This document shows positions 1 through 7,118 of a stretch of 19,906 nt of DNA, one piece after another. The stretch is taken from positions 1 to 19,906 of the forward strand of contig DGUB01000045.1 of NCBI GenBank assembly GCA_002393815.1, written 5' to 3'. The notes under the pieces are model-generated. The model did no database searches and was not told where the DNA came from. It saw only the letters and a program-made list of their open reading frames with translations. This DNA is from Ruminococcus sp. UBA4321. GTDB lineage: Bacteria; Bacillota; Clostridia; Oscillospirales; Ruminococcaceae. How positions within the stretch are numbered: position 1 is the stretch's first letter; the number at the start of each line of letters is the position of its first letter. Made by a program: the position numbers and the translations under genes.

Positions 1-1
1 A

Positions 2-292
2 AATTTCGTCTATATCGACAGAGGGTACGGCTTCGGCGAAATGGCACAGAAAAATTTCAGCAAGAAAACCGGAATGGATTTTGTGCTGAACTATTACGGA
101 TTGCAGAAATCAGATGCTTACGCCATCGGCGACAGCCTGAACGATTTGCCTATGTTCGAGGGGGCAGGTACTTCCATCGCGATGGGAAACGGGGAAAAAC
201 TCATTCCTTATGCCGATTATGTCACAGCAGATTTATGGCATGACGGGATTTATCAGGCTATGGAGCATTTCGGATTTTTTGAAAAGGGCTGA
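2..292 (+). CDS. HAD-family hydrolase, Cof-type, C-terminal part
   Basis: The 3' end of a gene that starts before the window; 96 residues remain. The visible piece has HAD motif IV, GDSLNDLPMF, which supplies the Mg2+-binding acidic residues, followed by the GxxIAMGNG stretch typical of Cof/YidA-like sugar-phosphate phosphatases (HAD subfamily IIB). Known members are cytosolic phosphatases of sugar phosphates, nucleotides or flavin precursors; the substrate cannot be told from this fragment. The nucleophile Asp motif and the cap domain lie outside the window. The next gene starts 5 nt after the stop, so the two are probably co-transcribed. Family is certain, specific function unknown. Confidence 0.88.
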   Translation, partial: NFVYIDRGYGFGEMAQKNFSKKTGMDFVLNYYGLQKSDAYAIGDSLNDLPMFEGAGTSIAMGNGEKLIPYADYVTADLWHDGIYQAMEHFGFFEKG

Positions 293-297
293 TTCCT

Positions 298-738
298 GTG
301 AAAAAACAAAAATTCCGCCGCAAACAGCAAAAGTATCGTTATCGCGGAGAGGTTATCATTTCTCCGGTAGCATGGATTACCGGGCTGATTTGTCTTCCGT
401 TCATGACATGGCTGCTGACGGCGAGTATACTGGAAAAAGTTCTTTGGGAAATTATCGTTGCCGGACTGCTGTTTCTGCTGCCTGTTTCTTTGCTTCTGAC
501 AGCCAACTGGAAAATCACTTATGATGCTGTCGGCTTTACTTACCGGAATTATTTCCGGCAGGTCAGATATTATCATTACAGTGAGATTACAAAAATCTGC
601 AGAAAGAATGACAGCTATATTTATATCGGCAGGAAAAGAATCACGATTGATACAATGGCTCTGGGCGGTACACATTTTCTGGAAATTGCTGTTCGGCAAA
701 CGCCAAAGGCAGAACATTCCGGCTTTTTAAAAAGGTGA
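298..738 (+). CDS. Small membrane protein of unknown function (paralogue 1 of 2)
   Basis: A 146-residue protein starting at GTG, with a GAAAAGGG ribosome binding site overlapping the end of the HAD gene. A basic N-terminus (KKQKFRRKQQKYR) is followed by two hydrophobic segments (about residues 23-45 and 50-68) and then a soluble C-terminal part beginning NWKITYDAVGFTYRN. This part has short alternating strands (YYHYSEITKI, SYIYIGRKRITID), resembling the cytoplasmic PH-like domain of small bacterial two-TM proteins. It is clearly paralogous to the next gene, 6 nt downstream: both share LWEI, NWKITYDA-GF-YRN and IYIGRKRI-ID. I do not recognise a named family with certainty. It is likely an integral membrane protein of a two-gene unit. 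Confidence 0.72.
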   Translation: MKKQKFRRKQQKYRYRGEVIISPVAWITGLICLPFMTWLLTASILEKVLWEIIVAGLLFLLPVSLLLTANWKITYDAVGFTYRNYFRQVRYYHYSEITKICRKNDSYIYIGRKRITIDTMALGGTHFLEIAVRQTPKAEHSGFLKR

Positions 739-744
739 AATTTT

Positions 745-1233
745 ATGAAATTCAAATCATGCAGACGAAAACCAAAATATATGTTTTCCGGAACGCTTAC
801 GCCGTCGCCGTATACATGGGGCATGGGGCTGTGCTGTCTGCCGATGTCGGTAATTCTTCTGATTCTGAGCGTGAAGGATGCCGTTCTCTGGGAAATTGTT
901 CTTTCCGGAGCGTTTCTGCTGATATCGTGTTATCTGCTTCTGCGGAGAAACTGGAAAATTACTTATGATGCCGAAGGTTTTTCCTATCGAAATATTTTCG
1001 GAATTACCACAAAATATCAGTACAGCCAGATTACCGGAATTGACGCAGAAAACAGTAATCTGATTTGTATCGGCAGAAAAAGAATCCTGATTGACAGCAC
1101 TGCCGACGGCAGAACACGCTTTCTGACACAGGCGGAATACCGTATGAAACAGGACGGTCAGCCGGCTGTGAAAAGAACACGTTCCCGGAAACCTGTTCCG
1201 GCTTCCGGAAGAATGATACTCGTCAGGAAATGA
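745..1233 (+). CDS. Small membrane protein of unknown function (paralogue 2 of 2)
   Basis: A 162-residue protein with start ATG and an AAAGGTG ribosome binding site that overlaps the stop of its paralogue. It has the same plan: a basic N-terminus, two adjacent membrane segments (about residues 26-43 and 48-66), the motif NWKITYDAEGFSYRN, then a strand-rich domain ending ICIGRKRILID. Unlike paralogue 1 it carries a basic C-terminal extension of about 35 residues (KRTRSRKPVPASGR). The PH-like fold is inferred from pattern only. A strong terminator follows immediately, so this is the last gene of the HAD-paralogue unit. Function unknown. Confidence 0.72.
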   Translation: MKFKSCRRKPKYMFSGTLTPSPYTWGMGLCCLPMSVILLILSVKDAVLWEIVLSGAFLLISCYLLLRRNWKITYDAEGFSYRNIFGITTKYQYSQITGIDAENSNLICIGRKRILIDSTADGRTRFLTQAEYRMKQDGQPAVKRTRSRKPVPASGRMILVRK

Positions 1234-1236
1234 AAT

Positions 1237-1276
1237 CAGGCAGTATGCGGAAACATACTGCCTGTTGATTTTTTTC
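1237..1276 (+). terminator. Rho-independent terminator of the HAD/paralogue unit
   Basis: A perfect 11-bp stem (CAGGCAGTATG / CATACTGCCTG, 1237-1247 and 1254-1264) with loop CGGAAA is followed by TTGATTTTTTTC. It starts 3 nt after the stop of the upstream gene. On the minus strand the same hairpin lies just beyond dapB but is followed only by ATTTCATTTC, so it may work weakly in that direction too. Confidence 0.9.
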
Positions 1277-1278
1277 TC

Positions 1279-2040
1279 TTAGTCGCTCATGATTGCACCC
1301 ATGTCGTACATACCGGGTTTCTGATGTTTCAGGAACACAGCGGCATTCACCGCACCGACGGCGAATACTTCTTTTGATGCCGCGCTGTGCGAAAGCGTAA
1401 TGACTTCATCATGACCGGCGAAAATAATATCATGTTCGCCGACGATTGTACCGCCGCGGATGGCGTGCAAGCCGATTTCCGTCTTTTCGCGCTTCTGGCG
1501 TTTGGAATGACGGTCATACACATAATGATACTGATTGTCAAGAGACTGGTTAATCGCGTCAGCAATCATCAGAGCCGTGCCGCTGGGCGCGTCAATTTTC
1601 TGATTGTGATGCTTCTCGACAATCTCGATATCGAACTGACCGCCGAGAATCGAAGTCGCTTTCTTAGCAAGCTGTACCAGAAGATTGATGCCAAGCGACA
1701 TATTGAACGAGAAGAACACCGGAATGCTTTCAGATGCTTTTTTAATCTTAGCAATCTGTTCTTCGGAATAGCCTGTTGTCGCGAGAACGCACGGTACACC
1801 GTTCACAAGGCAGTAATTCAGCAGATTGTCAAGAACCACCGGATTTGAGAAATCTATCACAACATCCGGCTTTTCCGGCAAAGCGGAAAAATCCTGATAA
1901 ATCTTGAAATCTGCATAAGAATCTGTTTTCAGGTCAATTCCGGCACTGATAACACAGTCTTCCCGACCGGAAACCGCGGAAGCGACCGCATGACCCATTT
2001 TTCCGGACGCGCCGGAAATCAGAATTTTTGTCTGTTCCAT
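1279..2040 (-). CDS. dapB: 4-hydroxy-tetrahydrodipicolinate reductase
   Basis: A cytosolic enzyme that reduces the DapA product to tetrahydrodipicolinate with NAD(P)H, the second committed step of the diaminopimelate/lysine pathway. 253 residues, within the usual range (about 250-270). The N-terminal Rossmann motif GASGKMG is at residues 10-16. The catalytic signature EKHHNQKIDAPSGTA is at 142-156, with the His pair and Lys that bind and protonate the substrate. Start ATG has an AGAGGT ribosome binding site. It is the last gene of the minus-strand operon, 23 nt after dapA, and falls under the lysine riboswitch upstream of asd. The pathway feeds lysine and cell-wall meso-DAP, and dipicolinate in spore formers. 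Confidence 0.97.
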   Translation of the reverse strand: MEQTKILISGASGKMGHAVASAVSGREDCVISAGIDLKTDSYADFKIYQDFSALPEKPDVVIDFSNPVVLDNLLNYCLVNGVPCVLATTGYSEEQIAKIKKASESIPVFFSFNMSLGINLLVQLAKKATSILGGQFDIEIVEKHHNQKIDAPSGTALMIADAINQSLDNQYHYVYDRHSKRQKREKTEIGLHAIRGGTIVGEHDIIFAGHDEVITLSHSAASKEVFAVGAVNAAVFLKHQKPGMYDMGAIMSD

Positions 2041-2063
2041 GGCTTTTACCTCTGTTTGAAAAA

Positions 2064-2966
2064 TCAGTCTACAACAGATACGGGCATACCCAGTCTCTGC
2101 ATAGCGGACATCAGACGCGCCAGATTATCGGCACTCATCTTTGTCAGCGGCATACGGTAGGCACCGGCAGGCATACCAAGCTGATTCATGGCTTCCTTGA
2201 CCGGAATCGGATTTACTTCGCAGAACAGGGAATTGATAAGTTCCAGATATTTCAGCTGGAGTTCTCCTGCCTTCTTGAAATCGTTATCCAGACAAAGCTG
2301 TGTGATTTCGTGGGTTTCCTTCGGCAGAATGTTCGACAGTACCGAGATAACGCCCTTGCCGCCCAGTGACATAATCGGAACAATCATGTCGTCATTGCCG
2401 CTGTAGATGTCGATTAAATCACCGCAGGCAGCTGCTACCTGAGCAGTATAGCTGATATTGCCGGAAGCTTCCTTGATGGCGGCGATATTCTTGTGATGTG
2501 CCAGTTTTTCGAGCGTTTCGACTGTAATGTTCATACCGGTTCTGCCGGGAATGTTATACAGAATAATCGGAATCTTGACGCTGTTCGCGATAATCGTGAA
2601 ATGGTCAAGCAGACCTGCCTGAGTCGTCTTGTTATAGTAAGGCGTTACCAGAAGCAGACCATCTGCGCCGAGATTCTGTGCTTCTACAGAGAGTTCGATA
2701 GCATAGCGCGTATCATTGCTGCCTGTTCCGGCAATGACCGGAATTCTGTGATTCGTATAGTCAACGGCGAATTTGATGCATTCGCGGTGTTCGGCATCGG
2801 ACATGGTGGAAGATTCGCCCGTTGTACCGCAGATGACGATAGCGTCCGTGCCGTTGTCAATCTGATAGTCGATATTCTTTCCCAGACCTTCATAATTAAT
2901 AGAGCCGTCCAGATTGAAAGGTGTGGTAATGGCGACTGCTGCGCCCGTAAAGATAGTGTGCTTCAT
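2064..2966 (-). CDS. dapA: 4-hydroxy-tetrahydrodipicolinate synthase
   Basis: Condenses pyruvate with aspartate semialdehyde, the first committed step towards lysine and DAP. 300 residues, a full-length (beta/alpha)8-barrel aldolase of the DHDPS family. Visible catalytic residues: the GTTGES loop (Thr48, Thr49), Tyr137 in YNIPGRTG, Arg142 in the same motif, and the Schiff-base Lys165 in IKEASG. Tyr111 matches the tyrosine donated across the dimer interface in known enzymes. Start ATG follows an AGAGAGG ribosome binding site by about 9 nt. It is the middle gene of asd-dapA-dapB; the gaps of 20-24 nt indicate one transcript. Confidence 0.97.
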   Translation of the reverse strand: MKHTIFTGAAVAITTPFNLDGSINYEGLGKNIDYQIDNGTDAIVICGTTGESSTMSDAEHRECIKFAVDYTNHRIPVIAGTGSNDTRYAIELSVEAQNLGADGLLLVTPYYNKTTQAGLLDHFTIIANSVKIPIILYNIPGRTGMNITVETLEKLAHHKNIAAIKEASGNISYTAQVAAACGDLIDIYSGNDDMIVPIMSLGGKGVISVLSNILPKETHEITQLCLDNDFKKAGELQLKYLELINSLFCEVNPIPVKEAMNQLGMPAGAYRMPLTKMSADNLARLMSAMQRLGMPVSVVD

Positions 2967-2990
2967 AACAGAAAACCTCTCTTTTATAAA

Positions 2991-4070
2991 TTAATCAAAA
3001 TAGCCCTTCGCTGCCAGAAGTTCTGCCAGAAGTACGCCGCCGCCGGCTGCGCCTCTCAGTGTGTTGTGAGACAGGCAGACAAACTTATAATCATACTGTG
3101 TATCTTCGCGGAGACGACCCACGGAAACTGCCATACCGCCTTCCAGCATTCTGTCAAGTTTTGCCTGCGGTCTGTTGTCTTCTGTAAAGTAATGAATGAA
3201 CTGCTTCGGAGCGGAAGGCAGTTCCAGTTCCTGCGGAACACCCTTGAATTCTTCCCAGAGTTTCAGGATTTCTTCCTTGGTGGGCTTATTCTCGAACGTT
3301 ACGAATACAGCGGCTGTATGACCGTTGGAAACCGGAACGCGGAGACACTGTGTCGTGATATTGGGGGTTTCCGCCTTGACGATTTCGCCGTTCTTGATTT
3401 CTCCCCATACTTTCAGCGGTTCCTGTTCGGATTTTTCTTCTTCGCCGCCGATGAACGGAATCAGGTTGTCAACCATTTCAGGCCATGTCTCGAAAGTCTT
3501 GCCTGCACCGGAAATTGCCTGATAGGTACAAGCCAGAACGTTTTTCAGACCGAACTTTCTCAGCGGATGCAGTGCCGGAACATAACTCTGAATCGAGCAG
3601 TTCGACTTGACAGCGATAAAGCCGCGCTTTGTGCCGAGTCTCTTTCTCTGGGATTCGATAATTTCAATATGTTCCGGATTCAGTTCCGGAACGACCATGG
3701 GAACATCCGGTGTGAATCTGTGTGCAGAGTTATTCGAGATAACCGGGCATTCTGCCTTGGCGTAGCGTTCTTCCAGAGCTTTGATTTCGTCCTTCTTCAT
3801 GTCAACGGCGCAGAATACGAAATCTACCTGAGAAACGATTTCGTCCATATCAGCGTTTAAGTCCTTGACGATGATATTCTTGAGATTTTCCGGAATGGGT
3901 TCATCCATCGCCCATTTTGCGCCGGCGGCTTCTTCATAGGTTTTGCCTGCGCTTCTGGGAGATGCCGCCAGAACGACAACATTGAACCACGGGTGATTTG
4001 CCAACAGTGTGGCGAATCTCTGTCCGACCATGCCTGTTGCGCCTAAGATACCGACTTTGTACTGCTTCAT
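2991..4070 (-). CDS. asd: Aspartate-semialdehyde dehydrogenase (archaeal/fungal-type)
   Basis: Reduces aspartyl phosphate to aspartate semialdehyde with NADPH at the head of the lysine, threonine and methionine branches. 359 residues from ATG at 4070. That start is chosen because a strong TAAAAGGAG site lies 10 nt upstream; the frame stays open to 4127 but that part overlaps the riboswitch terminator. NADP-binding GATGMVGQRF is at residues 10-19, the catalytic Cys158 is in KSNCSIQ, and the catalytic His is in RVPVSNGHTA. The SNCSIQ and GHTA contexts and the length fit the subgroup first described in archaea and fungi, which is also common in Firmicutes. First gene of the riboswitch-controlled operon. 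Confidence 0.95.
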   Translation of the reverse strand: MKQYKVGILGATGMVGQRFATLLANHPWFNVVVLAASPRSAGKTYEEAAGAKWAMDEPIPENLKNIIVKDLNADMDEIVSQVDFVFCAVDMKKDEIKALEERYAKAECPVISNNSAHRFTPDVPMVVPELNPEHIEIIESQRKRLGTKRGFIAVKSNCSIQSYVPALHPLRKFGLKNVLACTYQAISGAGKTFETWPEMVDNLIPFIGGEEEKSEQEPLKVWGEIKNGEIVKAETPNITTQCLRVPVSNGHTAAVFVTFENKPTKEEILKLWEEFKGVPQELELPSAPKQFIHYFTEDNRPQAKLDRMLEGGMAVSVGRLREDTQYDYKFVCLSHNTLRGAAGGGVLLAELLAAKGYFD

Positions 4071-4103
4071 AATAACCAATCTCCTTTTAAAAATTTTAGA
4101 ATA

Positions 4104-4141
4104 GAAAACAAAAAACCGGTTTTGCATATTGAAAACCAGTT
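4104..4141 (-). terminator. Riboswitch expression-platform terminator before asd
   Basis: Minus-strand stem AACTGGTTTT / AAAACCGGTT (10 bp including one G-U), with an 8-nt loop, followed by TTTTGTTTTCT. It sits between the lysine aptamer and the asd ribosome binding site, the normal place for a lysine-induced transcription terminator. Confidence 0.85.
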
Positions 4142-4178
4142 CATCATGTGTTATAATAGAATACAGGCAGACCTGCCC

Positions 4179-4342
4179 GACAGCTCTCCATCACATGATG
4201 ACAGTATCAGACTTGTTCAGCCGGATACCAGAAACAAAACCCGTTCAGGAAGATTCTGTATCTTCGGCGGTGTTGCCTTTTGCTGTTCTTCCCGGAACTG
4301 AACTTTCTCGGAACAGGTACTCATCGCGACCGCGCCTCTGTC
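4179..4342 (-). ncRNA. Lysine riboswitch (L box) aptamer
   Basis: Read on the minus strand, the leader has the conserved lysine-aptamer blocks in order: AGAGGCGCGGTCGCGATGAG, a GTA bulge, GGAAGAACAGCAAAAGG, CGCCGAAG (4262-4269), then ACTGTCATCATGTGATGGAG. P1 closes as GACAG (4338-4342) with CTGTC (4179-4183). The span of 164 nt matches the family. Binding of lysine to this class stabilises P1 and favours the downstream terminator, lowering asd-dapA-dapB expression. Identity rests on motif recognition and gene context. No covariance-model search was run. Confidence 0.93.
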
Positions 4343-4351
4343 TTCTATATT

Positions 4352-4380
4352 ATCATAGCATGAATTGACGTATTTGTCAA
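4352..4380 (-). promoter_or_regulatory. Sigma-A promoter of asd-dapA-dapB
   Basis: On the minus strand, TTGACA (4375-4380), exactly 17 bp, then TATGAT (4352-4357). The first aptamer bases start about 10 nt downstream of the -10, where transcription should begin. Confidence 0.87.
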
Positions 4381-4430
4381 TAGTAAATTTTGAATTTTTT
4401 ATAAACAATTTTTTGAAAGAAGGATTTATT

Positions 4431-5459
4431 ATGCAGAAATCAGATTTTTATTATGACCTTCCGGAAGAACTTATCGCACAGCATCCGGCTGAACCCCGGA
4501 ACAGTTCCCGGATGATGGCTGTCAGCAGAACTTCCGGAGAAGTCAGCCATCATCATTTCTATGATTTGGGAAAATTGCTGAAGCCCGGCGATTTGCTTGT
4601 CATGAACGATTCCAGAGTTCTCCCGGCGCGGCTTTACGGAGAAAAAGAGAATACCGGAAGCTTTGTCGAATTTCTGCTTCTGCACCAGACCGCAGAAAAA
4701 CAATGGGAAATCATCTGCCGACCCGGTAAGAAATGCAAGCCCGGTGCAAGATTCATATTTGGCGGCGGCAGACTGAAAGCCGAAGTTCTCGAAATCAAGG
4801 ACGACGGAAACAGAATCGTCAGATTTGAATGTGACGGAAATTTCTACACAGCTCTCGAAGAAGTCGGTCAGATGCCTCTGCCGCCGTACATTACCGAAAA
4901 ACTCGAAGACAAAGAACGCTATCAGACAGTTTATTCCAGAGAACTCGGCTCTGCCGCCGCGCCCACTGCCGGACTTCATTTTACGAAAGAAATGCTCGCT
5001 GATTTGCAGAATCAGGGTGTCAGTCTCGCTTATGTCACGCTTCATGTCGGTCTGGGAACGTTCCGACCTGTGAAAGAAAATGATATTCTCAAACATCATA
5101 TGCATTCCGAACATTTTATGTTACCTCAAGAAACAGCAGATTTAATTAATCAAACTAAGAAAAACGGCGGAAGAGTGATTTCCGTCGGAACGACTTCCTG
5201 CCGAACGCTCGAATCCGCCGCCCAGCGATGCCCTGACGGTCTGACTGCCTGTGAAGGTGATACCGATATCTTTATCTATCCGGGCTATGAATTCAAAGTC
5301 ATTGACGGACTTATCACAAACTTCCATCTGCCGGAGTCGACGCTGATTATGCTCGTTTCTGCCTTTATGGGCTATGAACATACGATGAATGCCTACAGAA
5401 TCGCCGTGGAAGAAAAATACCGCTTCTTCTCGTTCGGAGATGCCATGTTTATCGCCTGA
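4431..5459 (+). CDS. queA: S-adenosylmethionine:tRNA ribosyltransferase-isomerase
   Basis: Transfers and isomerises the ribosyl part of SAM onto 7-aminomethyl-7-deazaguanine in the tRNA wobble position, giving epoxyqueuosine. 342 residues from ATG 4431, which has an AGAAGGA site 6 nt upstream. The frame is open 22 codons further up, but that part overlaps promoter DNA. Family motifs: the N-terminal [15 protein letters not shown] block, [11 protein letters not shown], the TAGLHFT motif mid-protein, [11 protein letters not shown], and [17 protein letters not shown] near the C-terminus. The length is normal (about 340-350). It runs divergently from the lysine operon and stands alone, ending at a terminator; no other queuosine gene is in view. 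Confidence 0.96.
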   Translation: MQKSDFYYDLPEELIAQHPAEPRNSSRMMAVSRTSGEVSHHHFYDLGKLLKPGDLLVMNDSRVLPARLYGEKENTGSFVEFLLLHQTAEKQWEIICRPGKKCKPGARFIFGGGRLKAEVLEIKDDGNRIVRFECDGNFYTALEEVGQMPLPPYITEKLEDKERYQTVYSRELGSAAAPTAGLHFTKEMLADLQNQGVSLAYVTLHVGLGTFRPVKENDILKHHMHSEHFMLPQETADLINQTKKNGGRVISVGTTSCRTLESAAQRCPDGLTACEGDTDIFIYPGYEFKVIDGLITNFHLPESTLIMLVSAFMGYEHTMNAYRIAVEEKYRFFSFGDAMFIA

Positions 5460-5465
5460 AAGTTC

Positions 5466-5494
5466 TCTCCCGGAATGCCGGGAGAAATTTTTTT
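5466..5494 (+). terminator. Rho-independent terminator after queA
   Basis: Perfect 8-bp stem TCTCCCGG / CCGGGAGA with loop AATG, followed by AAATTTTTTT. It begins 6 nt after the queA stop. Confidence 0.92.
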
Positions 5495-5509
5495 CAAAAA
5501 ATTTTAAAA

Positions 5510-5552
5510 TTCACTTAGTGTTTTGCTTCGCTCCTCTCGTCTAATAAGTGAA
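5510..5552 (+). repeat. 8-bp inverted repeat in the sigma-factor leader
   Basis: TTCACTTA (5510-5517) and TAAGTGAA (5545-5552) are perfect inverted copies separated by 27 nt, ending 8 nt before the AAGGAG site of the sigma-factor gene. This could be an operator for a dimeric regulator or an mRNA stem; the sequence does not say which. No clear -35/-10 pair was found around it. Confidence 0.5.
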
Positions 5553-5577
5553 AGCGCAGAAAGGAGTTCCCCAATTC

Positions 5578-6117
5578 ATGGATAACGGTGCAAGTAGCTA
5601 CCGCCGTTATATCGAGGGAGATGACAGCGGCATGACGGAATTAATCCGCGACTATAAAGACGGTCTGCTGTTGTATCTCGTCAGTTTTACCAACAATATC
5701 AGTGATGCAGAAGACTGTGTGCAGGAAACTTTCATCAGACTTGCGATTAAAAAGCCTAAGTTCCGCGGAAATTCTTCTTTTAAAACATGGCTTTACGCTA
5801 TCGGCAGAAACGTCACGCGCGATATGCTACGGAAACACCGCCCGTCCGTTCCGCTCGACGATGCCGCCGAATTCGCCGATTTACAGGATATCGAACAGGA
5901 CTACATTCAGGAAGAACAGAAAATTATCGTGCATCAGGCTATCCGGAATCTGAAACCGGACTATCAGCAGGCGATTTATCTTTCTTATTTCGAGCAGTTC
6001 AGCAATGACGAAATCGCCCGGATTATGCGGAAAACCAGAAAACAGGTCGAAAATCTTCTGTACAATGCCAGAAAATCACTGAAACTTCAACTCGAAAAGG
6101 AAGGCGGTTGCTTATGA
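5578..6117 (+). CDS. RNA polymerase sigma factor, sigma-70 family, ECF-type
   Basis: A 179-residue alternative sigma factor with only regions 2 and 4. Region 2 (about residues 21-88) contains AEDCVQETFIRL and the FKTWLYAIGRNVTRDMLRKH block, used for core binding and -10 recognition. Region 4 (about 118-172) has the helix-turn-helix FSNDEIARIMRKTRKQVENLLYNARKSL, which reads the -35. Start ATG 5578 follows AAGGAG by 11 nt; an upstream in-frame GTG at 5548 lies before that site and is rejected. The next gene overlaps by ATGA, the usual layout of a sigma factor with its membrane partner. Target genes are not visible, but the serpin/dockerin genes downstream are candidates. Confidence 0.9.
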   Translation: MDNGASSYRRYIEGDDSGMTELIRDYKDGLLLYLVSFTNNISDAEDCVQETFIRLAIKKPKFRGNSSFKTWLYAIGRNVTRDMLRKHRPSVPLDDAAEFADLQDIEQDYIQEEQKIIVHQAIRNLKPDYQQAIYLSYFEQFSNDEIARIMRKTRKQVENLLYNARKSLKLQLEKEGGCL

Positions 6118-7088
6118 AAACATATCAGCAGATGGCGCAGGCGGTCTTTTCCGCGCGTGATGACTATCTCAGAAAGAAACAACGGCAGAAGGTTCTGTTT
6201 TTCCGGTATGCGCCCGTGATGGCAAGTTTCGGCTTCGTGGTGGTGATGGGTCTGCATCCGTGGCAGAACCGGCAGAACTTTCCGGCAGTCCCGAACGTTC
6301 CGGAAGAAACTGCCGTTCAAACAGAATCAGAAACAACATCTGCAACAACAGTTCCGGAATCCGTTCCGGCTATCATCACAGAAACAAGAATTCCCGAAAC
6401 CGTTCCGGAAAGCCCGTCCGAGACGCTTCCCGAAATCAGTACAACAGCTATACAGACTTCCGCAGAAATCCAAACTTCTGTGATGATTCAGACAACAACA
6501 CAGACCGTTCAGCCGATTCAGAACGCGCCTGAACCTGTCACCGAAGCCCCTGAACTTGTGGAAGTTCCGGAAGCTGTTCCCATTACCGAACAGCCGGAAA
6601 TCATTCCGGAAACCGTTCCGCCGACGGAAACCATCCCCGAAACAACGACGATTCCTGCTGAATCGGAAACGCTTCCCATCATCGCAGGACAGACAGAAGA
6701 AATTCCGGATACCGTTCCGGACGAACTCACCGAACAGGGGGCGTCTATCGCGTTCGCCTTTCCGAGAATTACGCTTCATCTGGCGAAAAACAGCTTGGGC
6801 AACGATTCCGGAGAAGATGCTGTCTTCTGCCTGACCGGAAACACTGTCAGCCCGGAGCTCGTCGGCGAATGGTTCGATACCATTGATGTCACTGTCCGCT
6901 ATCCGGACGGCTCACAGAAATTAGTGGAAAATATCGGCAATGCCTATCTTATCGAGGGAATGCCTTACGGAACAGCCGCCGCGGTACAGTTCGAGGGCGA
7001 AGAAAATTACTATCTGTTCCGCAGTGCTGACATCAGCGAAGAAGAATTCCGGAATCTGTTTTTCAATTCCGAAAATCAAAATCAATAA
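6114..7088 (+). CDS. Single-pass membrane protein with long Pro/Glu/Thr/Val stalk; putative anti-sigma or signalling partner
   Basis: A 324-residue protein whose ATG overlaps the sigma-factor stop; AAGGAAGG lies 9 nt upstream. Plan: a short cytoplasmic tail (about 1-27), one membrane segment (about 28-47, FFRYAPVMASFGFVVVMGL), a low-complexity stalk at about 57-206 with recurring VPE, IPET and TVPES motifs, then a folded-looking C-terminal domain (about 208-316) containing DVTVRYPDGSQKLVENIGNA and GTAAAVQFEGEENYYLF. Position and topology suggest it controls the sigma factor across the membrane, and the short tail would then have to bind it. There is no zinc-finger HxxxCxxC motif of the classical anti-sigma family, so this role is inference. 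The stalk probably spans the cell wall, placing the C-terminal domain outside as a possible sensor. Confidence 0.7.
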   Translation: MKTYQQMAQAVFSARDDYLRKKQRQKVLFFRYAPVMASFGFVVVMGLHPWQNRQNFPAVPNVPEETAVQTESETTSATTVPESVPAIITETRIPETVPESPSETLPEISTTAIQTSAEIQTSVMIQTTTQTVQPIQNAPEPVTEAPELVEVPEAVPITEQPEIIPETVPPTETIPETTTIPAESETLPIIAGQTEEIPDTVPDELTEQGASIAFAFPRITLHLAKNSLGNDSGEDAVFCLTGNTVSPELVGEWFDTIDVTVRYPDGSQKLVENIGNAYLIEGMPYGTAAAVQFEGEENYYLFRSADISEEEFRNLFFNSENQNQ

Positions 7089-7118
7089 TTTATTTATCTT
7101 ATAAGGAGTGTGTTTGTT

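Noticed and set aside
2493..3860. 455-codon open frame on the plus strand opposite asd and dapA
   Set aside because: It lies antisense to two unmistakable enzymes, crosses their intergenic gap, has no ribosome binding site, and its translation is Cys/Phe/Arg-rich without any domain. It is a shadow of codon bias.
4217..4408. 63-codon minus-strand frame upstream of asd
   Set aside because: It coincides with the lysine aptamer and its promoter, which explain the sequence fully; there is no ribosome binding site.
4440..5114. 224-codon minus-strand frame opposite queA
   Set aside because: Fully antisense to a conserved enzyme with all motifs intact; no domain in the translation.
6327..6779. Minus-strand frame rich in Arg/Phe/Cys opposite the stalk protein
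   Set aside because: It is the antisense of the Pro/Glu/Thr-rich repeats and has low complexity for that reason; no start signal.
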